Part shown: positions 8,296 to 16,961 of the stretch, piece after piece | How positions within the stretch are numbered: the first letter of the stretch is position 1 | Layout of the letters: each line of letters opens with the position of its first letter | Origin: Nitrospirota bacterium | Lineage (GTDB): Bacteria; Nitrospirota; Thermodesulfovibrionia; Thermodesulfovibrionales; Dissulfurispiraceae | NCBI GenBank assembly: GCA_015233365.1 | Contig: JADFXU010000012.1 | Coordinates: 1 to 51,595, forward strand | Direction of reading: 5' to 3' | Length of the DNA: 51,595 nt | Program-made: the position numbers and the translations under genes | Notes under the pieces: generated by a model | Told to the model about the DNA's origin: nothing | The model's input: only the letters and a program-made list of their open reading frames with translations | Database searches by the model: none

Positions 8296-8895
8296 ATGAA
8301 AGTCGTGGTTGTTAAGCCTGAGCGCTGTGTGGGATGCCTTCAATGCCGTTTCGCATGCTCTGTAGCGCACTCGATCAGCGGTTCACCCTATGCCGCACCC
8401 TACGAAGCGGTCCTTTCGAAGCCGAGGATACATATCGGGCTGACAAAGGACAAGGATGCCTTCCCGAACAAATGCAGGCATTGCGACCCTGCACCGTGCG
8501 AGATGGCATGTCTTCCAAAGGCCATATTCAGAGAACCTTCTAGCGGTATGGTCCTGATCAACCCTGACCGGTGCATAAACTGCGGCATGTGTGCAATGGC
8601 CTGTCCTTTCGGAGTTGTAAGGTATCATGTTTACAGCAGTAATAAGACGGCTGCTCACAAGTGCGACCAGTGCATTGCCCGGCAGAAAGAAGGCAGGGTG
8701 CCTGCCTGTGTCGAGGTCTGCAAGGTCGGAGCCCTTCTTTTCGATGACTACAATAAAGTGATGGACAGGGCCACAGATGAAATATCCTCCCTGGTCTATC
8801 TCGGCATAAGATCAAAGGAACAGGAAAAAGGCCCATATCAGTCCTTGACGGCATATAAACACAGGTTGGAAGAATTAAGGAGGAAGCAGGCATGA
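8296..8895 (+). CDS. cooF: CooF-like four-cluster ferredoxin
   Basis: The 199-residue protein has four cysteine groups: CVGCLQCRFAC, CRHCDPAPCEMAC, CINCGMCAMAC, and CDQC with a distal CVEVCKVGAL. This is the DMSO-reductase-B/CooF arrangement of four [4Fe-4S] clusters. CooF carries electrons from CO dehydrogenase to the next acceptor. Its stop codon overlaps the cooS start by four bases (ATGA), so the two are translationally coupled. With no CO-induced hydrogenase in view, the likely acceptor is the flavoprotein upstream. Confidence 0.86.
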   Translation: MKVVVVKPERCVGCLQCRFACSVAHSISGSPYAAPYEAVLSKPRIHIGLTKDKDAFPNKCRHCDPAPCEMACLPKAIFREPSSGMVLINPDRCINCGMCAMACPFGVVRYHVYSSNKTAAHKCDQCIARQKEGRVPACVEVCKVGALLFDDYNKVMDRATDEISSLVYLGIRSKEQEKGPYQSLTAYKHRLEELRRKQA

Positions 8896-10766
8896 GTGAA
8901 TACGAGAAGCTTTCCATATGCAAAGACGCCCAGCTGACACTCAGAAAGGCTCGTGAAGACGGGGTTGAAACCGTCTGGGACAGGTTCAAGAAGCAGGAGC
9001 CCCAGTGCGGATATTGTGAATTGGGTGTATCATGCCGCATATGTGTTATGGGCCCATGCCGCATCGATCCGTTTGGTGAAGGGCCCCAATACGGAGTCTG
9101 CGGCGCAGATGCTGATATTATAGTGGCAAGAAACCTGGCGCGCATGATTGCAGCAGGGGCTGCGTCCCATTCGGACCACGGCCGGGATCTGGTTGAAGTA
9201 TTGCACAAAATAGGCGAAGGCGCGGCTCCGGGTTACACTATCAGAGATGCGGACAAGCTCAAGAGGGTGGCTGCTGAATATGGCATCGACACCGCAGGAC
9301 TTGGCAATGAGGGGATCGCCAAACTGTTGGCAGAGGCCATGATGGAAGATTACGGGATGAAGAAGGAACAGATCACTCTCATAAACAGGGCCCCCAAACA
9401 ACGTATTGAATTGTGGAAAAAGCTGAAAGTGATACCGCGGGGTATCGACAGGGAGACCTCAGAAACCATGCATCGCACTCACATGGGCGTGGACAATGAA
9501 TATGTCTCCATACTGCTTCATGCGGTAAGAAACAGCCTTTCCGATGGTTACGGCGGGTCCATGATCGGCACGGAACTGTCGGACATCATCTTTGGAACGC
9601 CCAAACCCGGTTTTTCCGAAGTTAACCTGGGCGTACTGAAAGAGGATTACGTTAATATCCTGGTGCATGGTCATAGTCCTGTGGTCTCCGAAATGATCGG
9701 AGTCGCGGTTGATGACAAAGAGATGATTGAATTATCAAAATCCAGGGGGGCAAAGGGCATCAACCTTGCAGGGCTCTGTTGCACCGGCAACGAGATAATG
9801 ATGCGAAAGAAGATCCCCATGGCGGGAAACCACCTTATGACCGAACTGACCATGGTTACCGGGGTCGTGGAATCCATGATCGTTGACTACCAGTGCATCA
9901 TGCCGTCATTGGGACAGGTAGCACAGTGCTATCATACGAAAATGTACACGACATCGGACAAGGCAAAGTTCCCTTTTATGGAGCATGTTGAATTTACTCC
10001 TGTGAATGCCAGAGAACAGGCATTCAGAATAGTTAAGGAGTCTGTAGAGAACTTTAGCCGCAGAAACAAGGACAAAGTATATGTTCCCACTGCGCCGGTC
10101 AGGAATATGACGGGGTTTTCGGTGGAGGCAATAGTGGGAGCGCTCGGCGGAAGCCTGACGCCTTTGATCGATGCTATCAAGGCAGGCAAAATAAAGGGTG
10201 CCGTCGGCGTGGTCGGCTGTAACAACCCAAAAATAAAGCAGGATTCAGGGCATGTTGAACTCATAAAACGTCTCATCGCCAATGACATCCTGGTACTGAC
10301 AACAGGATGCGTTAATGTAGCGGCAGGCAAGGCGGGACTACAGGTGCCGGAGGCTAAAGAGATGGCCGGGCCGGGACTGAAAGAGGTGTGCGGACTTCTG
10401 AATATTCCGCCATCACTGCATTTGGGCTCGTGCGTTGATAATTCCCGTATAATCGTCATTGCCTGTGCACTTGCAAATGCGATCGGTGTGGATATTGATA
10501 AATTGCCGCTTGCGGGAGCTGCCCCTGAATGGTATTCTGAAAAGGCCGCGACTATCGCGTTTTATGCTATGGCCAGCGGAATCTTTACAGTGCTTGGGGT
10601 GATGCCACCTATCATGGGAAGCAAGAAAGTCGCGGAACTTGCCACCTCAGGGTTGAACGATGTGTTCGGCGCATGCTTCGCAGTGGAACCCGACCCTGTT
10701 AAAGCGGCCCAACTTATTACAAATCATATTATGGAGAAAAGGAAAGGGTTGGGACTCGATGTTTAG
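8892..10766 (+). CDS. cooS: Anaerobic Ni-Fe carbon monoxide dehydrogenase catalytic subunit
   Basis: The 624-residue protein is full length for CooS. Cys48, Cys51, Cys56 and Cys70 form the B-cluster site, and His93 lies in the HSDHGRD segment. C-cluster ligands are visible in VHGHSPV, LCCTGNE, YQCIMPS, GCNNPK, TGCVNVAAGKAGL and HLGSCVDN. The D-cluster region is PQCGYCELGVSC: Cys39-x2-Cys42, with serine at 47 where Carboxydothermus-type enzymes have cysteine. That CX2C form matches the [2Fe-2S] D-cluster of Desulfovibrio vulgaris CODH. The reaction is CO + H2O to CO2 plus two electrons. No cooC Ni-insertion ATPase is present in the window. Confidence 0.95.
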   Translation: MSEYEKLSICKDAQLTLRKAREDGVETVWDRFKKQEPQCGYCELGVSCRICVMGPCRIDPFGEGPQYGVCGADADIIVARNLARMIAAGAASHSDHGRDLVEVLHKIGEGAAPGYTIRDADKLKRVAAEYGIDTAGLGNEGIAKLLAEAMMEDYGMKKEQITLINRAPKQRIELWKKLKVIPRGIDRETSETMHRTHMGVDNEYVSILLHAVRNSLSDGYGGSMIGTELSDIIFGTPKPGFSEVNLGVLKEDYVNILVHGHSPVVSEMIGVAVDDKEMIELSKSRGAKGINLAGLCCTGNEIMMRKKIPMAGNHLMTELTMVTGVVESMIVDYQCIMPSLGQVAQCYHTKMYTTSDKAKFPFMEHVEFTPVNAREQAFRIVKESVENFSRRNKDKVYVPTAPVRNMTGFSVEAIVGALGGSLTPLIDAIKAGKIKGAVGVVGCNNPKIKQDSGHVELIKRLIANDILVLTTGCVNVAAGKAGLQVPEAKEMAGPGLKEVCGLLNIPPSLHLGSCVDNSRIIVIACALANAIGVDIDKLPLAGAAPEWYSEKAATIAFYAMASGIFTVLGVMPPIMGSKKVAELATSGLNDVFGACFAVEPDPVKAAQLITNHIMEKRKGLGLDV

Positions 10767-10774
10767 CTGATTTT

Positions 10775-10810
10775 CGGAAGAGACCGGGTGCCCCGGTCTC
10801 TTCCGTATTT
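10775..10810 (+). terminator. Stem-loop terminator after cooS
   Basis: CGGAAGAGACCGGG (10775-10788) and its exact complement at 10792-10805 form a 14-bp stem with a three-base loop, followed by TATTT. It lies eight bases after the cooS stop. The T tract is short, so termination strength is uncertain. The opposite strand has no T tract after the stem. Confidence 0.7.
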
Positions 10811-10820
10811 AACGGTGTTC

Positions 10821-11288
10821 TTAAGAAGTTTGCGGGTTAACAATCAATACAGGTACAGGCGAGCTTTTGGTGACCTTTTCAGTAACGCTGCCAAAGGGGA
10901 AATGGGTCATTGTTCCCTTCAGTCCGTGACCATGCGTTGCCATAATTACCAGGTCCATATGCGCCTCCCTGATGGTCCTTAATATTTCCTCTACGGGGTT
11001 GCCTACAATAATGTCACGGCGAAAGGTCGGGCAGCCGGCCAGATCATTCATGCAGAGTTTCTCCAGCTGCTCTTCGGCGCTCTTCATAATTTTATCCTGC
11101 AGTTCCATCAGAAATTTCGGGTCTGCATCGCCGTAAAAATGGTCGAACCAGGTTACGTCCTCGGCCACGTAAAGGAGATGGACCTCGGCCTGAAACTTTT
11201 CACTCATAGATCTGACATAAGGCAATGCAAACAAAGCATTGTTAGAAAGATCAGTCGGCCAGAGAATTCTCTTAATGTCCGCTGCCAT
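10821..11288 (-). CDS. Universal stress protein UspA family
   Basis: The 155-residue protein begins ADIKRILWPTDLSNNALFALPYV and has the VHLLYVAED strand, DLVIMATHGHG and FGSVTEKVTKSSPVPVLIV of the Usp fold. Usp proteins bind ATP or AMP and are induced under stress; the partner here is unknown. The ATG at 11288 is chosen because AGGAGGG lies just upstream. This start is inside the end of dsrP (17-base overlap), so it is probably translated as the last cistron of the dsrMKJOP operon. Confidence 0.85.
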   Translation of the reverse strand: MAADIKRILWPTDLSNNALFALPYVRSMSEKFQAEVHLLYVAEDVTWFDHFYGDADPKFLMELQDKIMKSAEEQLEKLCMNDLAGCPTFRRDIIVGNPVEEILRTIREAHMDLVIMATHGHGLKGTMTHFPFGSVTEKVTKSSPVPVLIVNPQTS

Positions 11289-12465
11289 GCCATCCCTCCT
11301 GGATATCTCCGGCCTCTGTTTCTTCTCTGACGGACACGGCAACCTTGTAGAGAATGGTGAGGGCAAGAGCGCCTATCCCATATACTCCAAGCGTTATAAG
11401 CAGTTCAGGGACTGTCGGAGAATACTCGACAACCCTCTCAAAGGGATTGGGAACAAATCCTCCAACCACCAGGCCCATTCCTTTATCGATCCAGCATGCA
11501 ATAAAAACAGCGATAAGTGAAAAAGGCAAGATGCTCTCGTTCTTCCGGGTGTTCGGGTAAACCAGCAAGGCAATGCCGCCAATCGCGAGCACCGAGGCGG
11601 TCCGCATGAATGGGACAAGTCTCGTATGGCCTTCGAGTCCTACGAACAGGTACTTGATAGGGGCCATTTCACCCGGTATCTTGCTGTAGAAAGCTGTAAA
11701 GACTTCAAGCAGCAGGAAAAACACATTTACGCACATCGCATAAGTTACTATTTTTGCAAGCGACTGGATCGCTTCTTTCCCCGGATCGAACTTGCTGACC
11801 TTCCTGACGATCATAGCGAGCAGGATAAGGAGCGCAGGACCGGCTGCAAAAGCCGAAGAGAGAAAGCGCGCCGCCATTATAGCAGTGAGCCAGAGGTGCC
11901 TTCCGGGGAGACCGGCATAAAGAAAGGCTGTTACAGTGTGAATGCTGACCGCCCATGGGACCGAAAGATAGATAAACGGCTTTACCCACGACGGCGGCGG
12001 CAGCTCTTTCCTGTCAGCGCCGAGTGTGGTCCAGCCGATAACCAGATTGAGGGCGAGATAGCCGGACAGGACCAGCATGTCCCAGAACATGACCGAGTTC
12101 GGCGTGGGGTGCAGTATTACATTCATGACCCTCGTCGGCTGCCCCATATCGCAAAAAATAAACAACATGCACATTATGACTGAAGCGATCGCCAGAAACT
12201 CTCCGAGTATAACGACCCGTCCGAATGTCTTGTAGTCATGAAGGTAATAGGGTATGACCATCATGACTGCCGAGGCTGCCACACCGACCAGGAAAGTGAA
12301 CTGTGCAATATAGAAGCCCCAGCTGACATCCCTGCTCATGCCGGTTATACCCAAACCGTAATTGAACTGCATTAGATAGCAGGCGAAACCGGTACCGATG
12401 ATCGCCAGTAACAGAAATATCCATGCCCAGTATCCTTTTCCGCCGGAAAGCGCTTTTTCAAGCAT
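11272..12465 (-). CDS. dsrP: DsrP, NrfD-family membrane subunit of DsrMKJOP
   Basis: The 397-residue protein is almost entirely hydrophobic, with about ten membrane helices (first WAWIFLLLAIIGTGFACYL) and the conserved NrfD/PsrC-type pattern. DsrP is the quinone-interacting integral membrane subunit that works with periplasmic DsrO. Its ATG overlaps the dsrO stop by eight bases and uses a GGAGG in the dsrO end. Length agrees with known DsrP (about 390-410). The last codons overlap the stress-protein start. Confidence 0.93.
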   Translation of the reverse strand: MLEKALSGGKGYWAWIFLLLAIIGTGFACYLMQFNYGLGITGMSRDVSWGFYIAQFTFLVGVAASAVMMVIPYYLHDYKTFGRVVILGEFLAIASVIMCMLFIFCDMGQPTRVMNVILHPTPNSVMFWDMLVLSGYLALNLVIGWTTLGADRKELPPPSWVKPFIYLSVPWAVSIHTVTAFLYAGLPGRHLWLTAIMAARFLSSAFAAGPALLILLAMIVRKVSKFDPGKEAIQSLAKIVTYAMCVNVFFLLLEVFTAFYSKIPGEMAPIKYLFVGLEGHTRLVPFMRTASVLAIGGIALLVYPNTRKNESILPFSLIAVFIACWIDKGMGLVVGGFVPNPFERVVEYSPTVPELLITLGVYGIGALALTILYKVAVSVREETEAGDIQEGWHGSGH

Positions 12466-13255
12466 TTTCGTTACCTCCTATGATGTAGTAAACACTGGGT
12501 TCCGTCCCTAATTCCAATTTTCGCCTGATAGTATAATGCTTGCTGATAAGTCTTCTTACTTCAGACTTCGGATCTTCAAGATCGCCGAAGACAATGCCGC
12601 CCTGGGACGCATCGACACAAGCCGGGTTGAGTCCCTTGGCAAGGCGCTCGTAGCAGAACGTACATTTTTCCACTACGCCCTTGGTGCGGGTCGGGAATTC
12701 AGGATTCGGCTCTTTGATGAAAGGGCGGGGGTCGCCGAAATTGAAACTCCGCGCGCCGAAGGGACAGGCCGCCATGCAGAACCTGCAGCCGATGCAGCGG
12801 TGCATATCCATCATTACAATGCCGTCGCTTCTTTTGAATGTGGCCTTTGTCGGGCATACCCTGACGCAGGGAGGGTTGTCGCAGTGATTGCATAACACCA
12901 TGAAAGGCTTATCTTTCATTTCCTCGGCCATGTATTTGCTCTCCTGACCAGGAAATGTGTGCTCATACGTGTCTTTCCATATCCATTTAATCTCTACCTT
13001 GGGGTTGTCTATATCAGGGACGTTGTGGATGCTGTGACAGGCGTGCCTGACCCTGGTAAAGTCATCGTCAGTCCTGAATTTGCTCATATCAATAACAAAG
13101 CCCCAACGCTTTGCCTTCAATGCATCAGGGCTGGGCTCTACCTGAGAGGCTTCCACCGGACTGCGGCTTAGGCCGTTTACTCCTGCAACGGCGCCGATCC
13201 CAAGTATGGTCGAAACTCCGGTTATTTTTAGAAATTGTCTTCTGTCCATGCTCAT
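12458..13255 (-). CDS. dsrO: DsrO, Tat-exported iron-sulfur subunit
   Basis: The 265-residue protein starts MSMDRRQFLKITGVS, a twin-arginine signal, followed by a hydrophobic stretch and a cleavage region near VEASQ. Cysteine groups CNHCDNPPCVRVC, CIGCRFCMAACPFG and CTFCYERL with a later NPACVDA match the FdhB/NrfC-like multi-[4Fe-4S] fold. DsrO transfers electrons between DsrJ/DsrP in the periplasm. The ATG at 13255 overlaps the dsrJ stop (ATGA) with AAGGAG eight bases ahead; a longer frame from 13285 is not needed. Confidence 0.93.
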   Translation of the reverse strand: MSMDRRQFLKITGVSTILGIGAVAGVNGLSRSPVEASQVEPSPDALKAKRWGFVIDMSKFRTDDDFTRVRHACHSIHNVPDIDNPKVEIKWIWKDTYEHTFPGQESKYMAEEMKDKPFMVLCNHCDNPPCVRVCPTKATFKRSDGIVMMDMHRCIGCRFCMAACPFGARSFNFGDPRPFIKEPNPEFPTRTKGVVEKCTFCYERLAKGLNPACVDASQGGIVFGDLEDPKSEVRRLISKHYTIRRKLELGTEPSVYYIIGGNENA

Positions 13256-13650
13256 GATTTGTTCTCCTTCGGTGCGATGTGACAATCCCAGCAGTAAGGC
13301 TTCACAGACATAAAGTTGTGGCAGCTGTCACAAAACTCTTTCTTGTTGGAGTGGCAATGCATGCAGGTGTTCTGGAGGCTCATGTTGTACTGTTTTCCCC
13401 CGAATCCTACGTATACCCTGTTGCCGTCCCTGACCACGGAATCCCTCCAGTCGTTCAACAATTGCATATGCTCCGCCCGCATGAATGCCCTGGGCTGAAC
13501 ACACTGCTTGACAGCCATTTGCTGAATAACAGGCGTATCGATTTTAGGTTCAGGCTTCACAATATTCGTACCCCTGCTATAGACAAAGGGGAACGAAACT
13601 ATAGCAACAAAGACAAGAAGTCCCGTTATTATTTTTCCGCTGTCATACAT
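13252..13650 (-). CDS. dsrJ: DsrJ, triheme cytochrome c
   Basis: The 132-residue protein has an N-terminal membrane anchor or uncleaved signal (GLLVFVAIVSFPFVYS) and three CxxCH haem motifs: CMHCH, CDSCH and CWDCH, all in the last third. This is the DsrJ pattern, a periplasmic triheme cytochrome of the DsrMKJOP complex. A cysteine in VKQCVQPRAFMRAEHM lies where DsrJ has a Cys suggested as an unusual haem ligand. It starts one base after dsrK. Confidence 0.94.
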   Translation of the reverse strand: MYDSGKIITGLLVFVAIVSFPFVYSRGTNIVKPEPKIDTPVIQQMAVKQCVQPRAFMRAEHMQLLNDWRDSVVRDGNRVYVGFGGKQYNMSLQNTCMHCHSNKKEFCDSCHNFMSVKPYCWDCHIAPKENKS

Positions 13651-13651
13651 T

Positions 13652-15274
13652 CTAGCTTACCTCCTCGCTGCCTTCTTTTCCGGGAAGGGGTTCAAGACGT
13701 ATATCAAGTGTCCTCTCCTTCTCTCCCTTCATCACCAGGGCGTTGGCTACAAGCTCTGTTACCCCGGTGACACCGACTTCAGGCACCCAGTATTCATTTG
13801 CTGCCGAAAGGGTGGCCCTGTCGATCGCACAGACACAGGCGAGCATATTTACTCCATATTTATCGTGTACGAATTTGACCGCGTTTGCCCTGGGCAAGCC
13901 GCCTCTCATGCGCAGTTCCATATTCTCTGAGGCATTGATCCCCGAGCCGCTTCCGCAGCAGAAGGTCTTCTCCCTGATCGTGTTCTCGGGCATCTCGTAA
14001 AAATTCTTGCAGACATTCTTGATGACATACCGGGGTTCTTCAAGCATCCCCATTCCACGCGCAGGGTTGCAGGAATCATGGTAAGTAACTTTCAGGTGGT
14101 CATTCCTGCTCTTATCGAGTTTGAGCTTGCCGTTCTTGATTAGGTCGGCAGTGAATTCGGAAATATGCACCATTTTGGTAGATTTTGCATTCTCAAATTT
14201 TGTGCCTGTTATGGGAGAGACCGGCTCCTGGAGGAAATCAGCGGGACCGTTCCATGTGTCCATGTACTGGTGCAGGACCCTCCACATATGGCCGCACTCC
14301 CCGCCAAGGATCCATTTCACTCCCAACCTCTTTGCTTCAGCATAAATCTTGGCGTTGAGCCTCTTTGCCATCTCATTGGTGCTGAAGAATCCGAAGTTGC
14401 CGCCCTCGGAGGCATACGTGCTCCAGGTGTAGTCGAGGCCCAGTTCATGAAACAGCATAAGATAGCCCATCGCGGTATATGTGCCGGGATTTGCGAAGAG
14501 GTCGCCGGAAGGCGTAACGAACAATATTTCAGCCCCTTTCCGGTTGAAACTCGGTTCGATTTTAATGCCGGTAATCGTTTCTATATCTTCTGAAAAGAGA
14601 TCGATGCACGATTTTACGGTGTGCGGTTCGAGACCGAGGTGGTTGCCTTTCATATAGCAGGCAGCGATTGGGCCGCCTGACCAGCCGATTTGAAGCCCGA
14701 GCAGGTTGGTGAGTTCCCTGCCCATCATGGTAATTTCAGCCTGGTCAATGCCATAAGGACAGAAGACCGAGCAGCGTCGGCATTCCGTGCACTGGTAAAA
14801 ATAGTACCACCACTCTTTAAGGACATTCACGGTCAGGTCGCGCGCACCGGCAATCTTCTTCAGAATCTTTCCGGCCAGGGTGAAATTGCCGCGATATACT
14901 GATCTCAACAGTTCGGCCCTTAGCACAGGCATATTCTTGGGGTCCCCTGTGCCGATAAAAAAGTGGCATTTATCCGCACAGGCGCCGCACCGTACACAGA
15001 TGTCCATGAAAACGCTGAAGGAACGGTACTTTTTAAGAAGTGCCTGCATCCCTTCAAGGATGGTCTGCTCCCAGTTGGCAGGGAGCTTCCAGTCTTCGTC
15101 AGCGACCCTCCAGTCTCTTCCGTTAGGGAACCCGACAGTATCAAGGTCCTTCTTCTTCGACGGATGGCAATACATATGCTCCCTTATTTCCACGGGTGTA
15201 TCCATCCAGTCAGTCTGCGGCGGGTTATAATTTATTTTTAAGAGATCATTTGGTTTTGCAGTAAATTTTGCCAT
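13652..15274 (-). CDS. dsrK: DsrK, HdrD-like catalytic subunit for DsrC trisulfide
   Basis: The 540-residue cytoplasmic protein has two ferredoxin clusters (CVRCGACADKCHFF and CTECRRCSVFCPYG) and CCG-domain features (GGECGHMW, HDSCNPARG, FCCGSGSG) that bind the noncubane [4Fe-4S] cluster in HdrB/HdrD relatives. DsrK is thought to reduce the DsrC disulfide or trisulfide using electrons from DsrM. It follows dsrM by two bases and precedes dsrJ by one, so the operon is tightly packed. Confidence 0.95.
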   Translation of the reverse strand: MAKFTAKPNDLLKINYNPPQTDWMDTPVEIREHMYCHPSKKKDLDTVGFPNGRDWRVADEDWKLPANWEQTILEGMQALLKKYRSFSVFMDICVRCGACADKCHFFIGTGDPKNMPVLRAELLRSVYRGNFTLAGKILKKIAGARDLTVNVLKEWWYYFYQCTECRRCSVFCPYGIDQAEITMMGRELTNLLGLQIGWSGGPIAACYMKGNHLGLEPHTVKSCIDLFSEDIETITGIKIEPSFNRKGAEILFVTPSGDLFANPGTYTAMGYLMLFHELGLDYTWSTYASEGGNFGFFSTNEMAKRLNAKIYAEAKRLGVKWILGGECGHMWRVLHQYMDTWNGPADFLQEPVSPITGTKFENAKSTKMVHISEFTADLIKNGKLKLDKSRNDHLKVTYHDSCNPARGMGMLEEPRYVIKNVCKNFYEMPENTIREKTFCCGSGSGINASENMELRMRGGLPRANAVKFVHDKYGVNMLACVCAIDRATLSAANEYWVPEVGVTGVTELVANALVMKGEKERTLDIRLEPLPGKEGSEEVS

Positions 15275-15276
15275 TT

Positions 15277-16269
15277 CTACTCCTTCTCCACCGGTATTCC
15301 AACCGATTTCATTTTCTCCCTGAAGTCATTTTCATATTCCTCATAAGTATGGACATGAACAGGGTAATCCCAGGGGTTCACATGCCTGACCATGCGGTTG
15401 TTGTTTGCCATATTTCTTGTCGGGCTGAGGAAAACCCCTGCCATATGCACAAGTTTGCTGAAGGGGAAATATGCAAACAGGACACTTATAAGAAAGAGGT
15501 GGATATAAAATATTATACCGATCCCTTGCGGGACAACCGGCCTGAAACTGATCAGCCCCATTGTCAACTGCTTAACGCCAACCACATCGACCTTGGTAAA
15601 ATACCGCATCAGCACGCCGCTGCCGGCAACTGCCAGAATGAGGAAGAGGGGAAAATAATCGGCTGGAAGGGATATGTAGCGGACCAGGGGATTGGTAATC
15701 CTTCTTATGAACAGATATGTTACTGCAGCTAAAATCACCACATCAGTGATATAAAGCATCGGCACCCCAATCTGTAGAAAACTGTCCAGACTTTCAATCA
15801 CATGAATGGGATACGGCAACTGGATAGCAAAAAGCCGGAAATGCCTGATGAGGATAATAAGGAATGACCAATGGAATGCGAGACCCGACAGCCAAAGCCA
15901 TTTGTCGGAGCCGTAAGCGATCCTCGGCCCCTCTCTCATATCGAGTTTAATATTCCTGAAGAGAGAACGGAAAAGCAACACTTCTAAAGCCATTCTGCCT
16001 ATTACGCCAAGCGTGCCTGACGGGCTCTCCAGTTTGTCTTGCTTGATCCAGGGCAATGACAGCTCCTGCCCGCAGGTCGTCGGTATCCGAAACGGAACTG
16101 GAGAACTTGCCCATTTCATCACGCGATAAATTAACCCTGCGACAAATGTGGCCACTGCCAGGTAGGGGATAATAACACCAAACAGGAATTGCATATTCGC
16201 ATATTGCACTCCTGCCACAACAAGCACAATCAGTGTTATTACTGCGAACAAAGGGAATAGGGTTTTCAT
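15277..16269 (-). CDS. dsrM: DsrM, haem b membrane subunit
   Basis: The 330-residue protein has several membrane helices (LFPLFAVITLIVLVVAGV, VATFVAGLIYRVM and later ones) and histidines in helices such as LAFHWSFLIILIRHFRLF, fitting NarI-like dihaem cytochrome b. DsrM oxidises menaquinol and passes electrons to DsrK. It is the first Dsr membrane gene after the RsbRD-like gene, from which it is separated by four bases. A GAGG site precedes the ATG. Confidence 0.94.
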   Translation of the reverse strand: MKTLFPLFAVITLIVLVVAGVQYANMQFLFGVIIPYLAVATFVAGLIYRVMKWASSPVPFRIPTTCGQELSLPWIKQDKLESPSGTLGVIGRMALEVLLFRSLFRNIKLDMREGPRIAYGSDKWLWLSGLAFHWSFLIILIRHFRLFAIQLPYPIHVIESLDSFLQIGVPMLYITDVVILAAVTYLFIRRITNPLVRYISLPADYFPLFLILAVAGSGVLMRYFTKVDVVGVKQLTMGLISFRPVVPQGIGIIFYIHLFLISVLFAYFPFSKLVHMAGVFLSPTRNMANNNRMVRHVNPWDYPVHVHTYEEYENDFREKMKSVGIPVEKE

Positions 16270-16273
16270 TTCG

Positions 16274-16852
16274 CTACCTCTTTTGTTTTTGATTTGTCAT
16301 TTCTTTTTTTTCGGCACTTTCAGGCGCAGGGGTTTCCGCAGACTCTTTTGGCTGCGAGATCATCTGGGCTTTTTGAAGAAGCCTGAAAGTCATATTTTTG
16401 GTTTCATTTGTCTTTATTTCATAGATTTTTTCACGGCATTTCATGAAGCTGTCGAAGGCACGAAGGGCAACAGCATCGATCCTTGATTCGAACTCAACCA
16501 GTTCCCCGGCTACGGAGCGGTCATGCGCGGATTCTCCCAGCATTTCTCTTATTACGACTTTTAAAAGGAGAATAAAGACAATGGCGCTGGATGGGAGGCC
16601 CTCCTGGACAGCCCTGATTCGTATAATACCGTCAAGCAAGGGGGCCGCTTTTTCGGCATCAGCTCCGGAAAGCAAGGCATCGAGAATCGCTTCTGTCCCC
16701 TGCTTAAGCGTATAGCCTATGGGATTCGCGAATTGGTCTTTTTGATTTTTAAGGAAAATGGAAGTATCCGCATGGTACGTCTCAAGGATAACGTCAAACC
16801 ATCTATTCAGGATGGCGGGTCTCTTCTCAGACAAGAGTTCTGTAAGCTTCAT
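16274..16852 (-). CDS. RsbRD N-terminal-like protein in the dsr operon
   Basis: The 192-residue protein resembles the RsbRD N-terminal (RsbT co-antagonist) domain: KLTELLSEKRPAILNRWFDVILETY at the start, NPIGYTLKQGTEAILDALLSG, and a helical body to about residue 155. A low-complexity Lys/Glu/Pro tail follows. There is no STAS domain, so it is not a full stressosome protein. It lies directly before dsrM (four-base gap) and downstream of dsrC. Its function is unknown; a role tuning DsrC or DsrMK is only a guess from position. Confidence 0.7.
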   Translation of the reverse strand: MKLTELLSEKRPAILNRWFDVILETYHADTSIFLKNQKDQFANPIGYTLKQGTEAILDALLSGADAEKAAPLLDGIIRIRAVQEGLPSSAIVFILLLKVVIREMLGESAHDRSVAGELVEFESRIDAVALRAFDSFMKCREKIYEIKTNETKNMTFRLLQKAQMISQPKESAETPAPESAEKKEMTNQKQKR

Positions 16853-16872
16853 TTCCTCCCCACCAGAGAGAA

Positions 16873-16945
16873 GGTAAGGGTAAAGGCAGAGGTAAAGAGA
16901 AGATCGTCCACAGCTTCTTTACCTGTACCTTTACCCGCTTTTACC
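16873..16945 (-). repeat. Long imperfect hairpin between dsrC and the dsrM operon
   Basis: The left arm 16873-16902 and right arm 16914-16945 pair over about 30 bases with a small bulge and few mismatches; the loop is 11 bases. Both arms are built from GGTAAAG-like units (GGTAAAGAGAAG against CTTCTTTACC). There is no T tract on the minus strand, so it looks more like an RNA-stability or processing hairpin, or a mobile palindrome, than a terminator. Confidence 0.65.
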
Positions 16946-16961
16946 TGATTTTCTCCGGACT

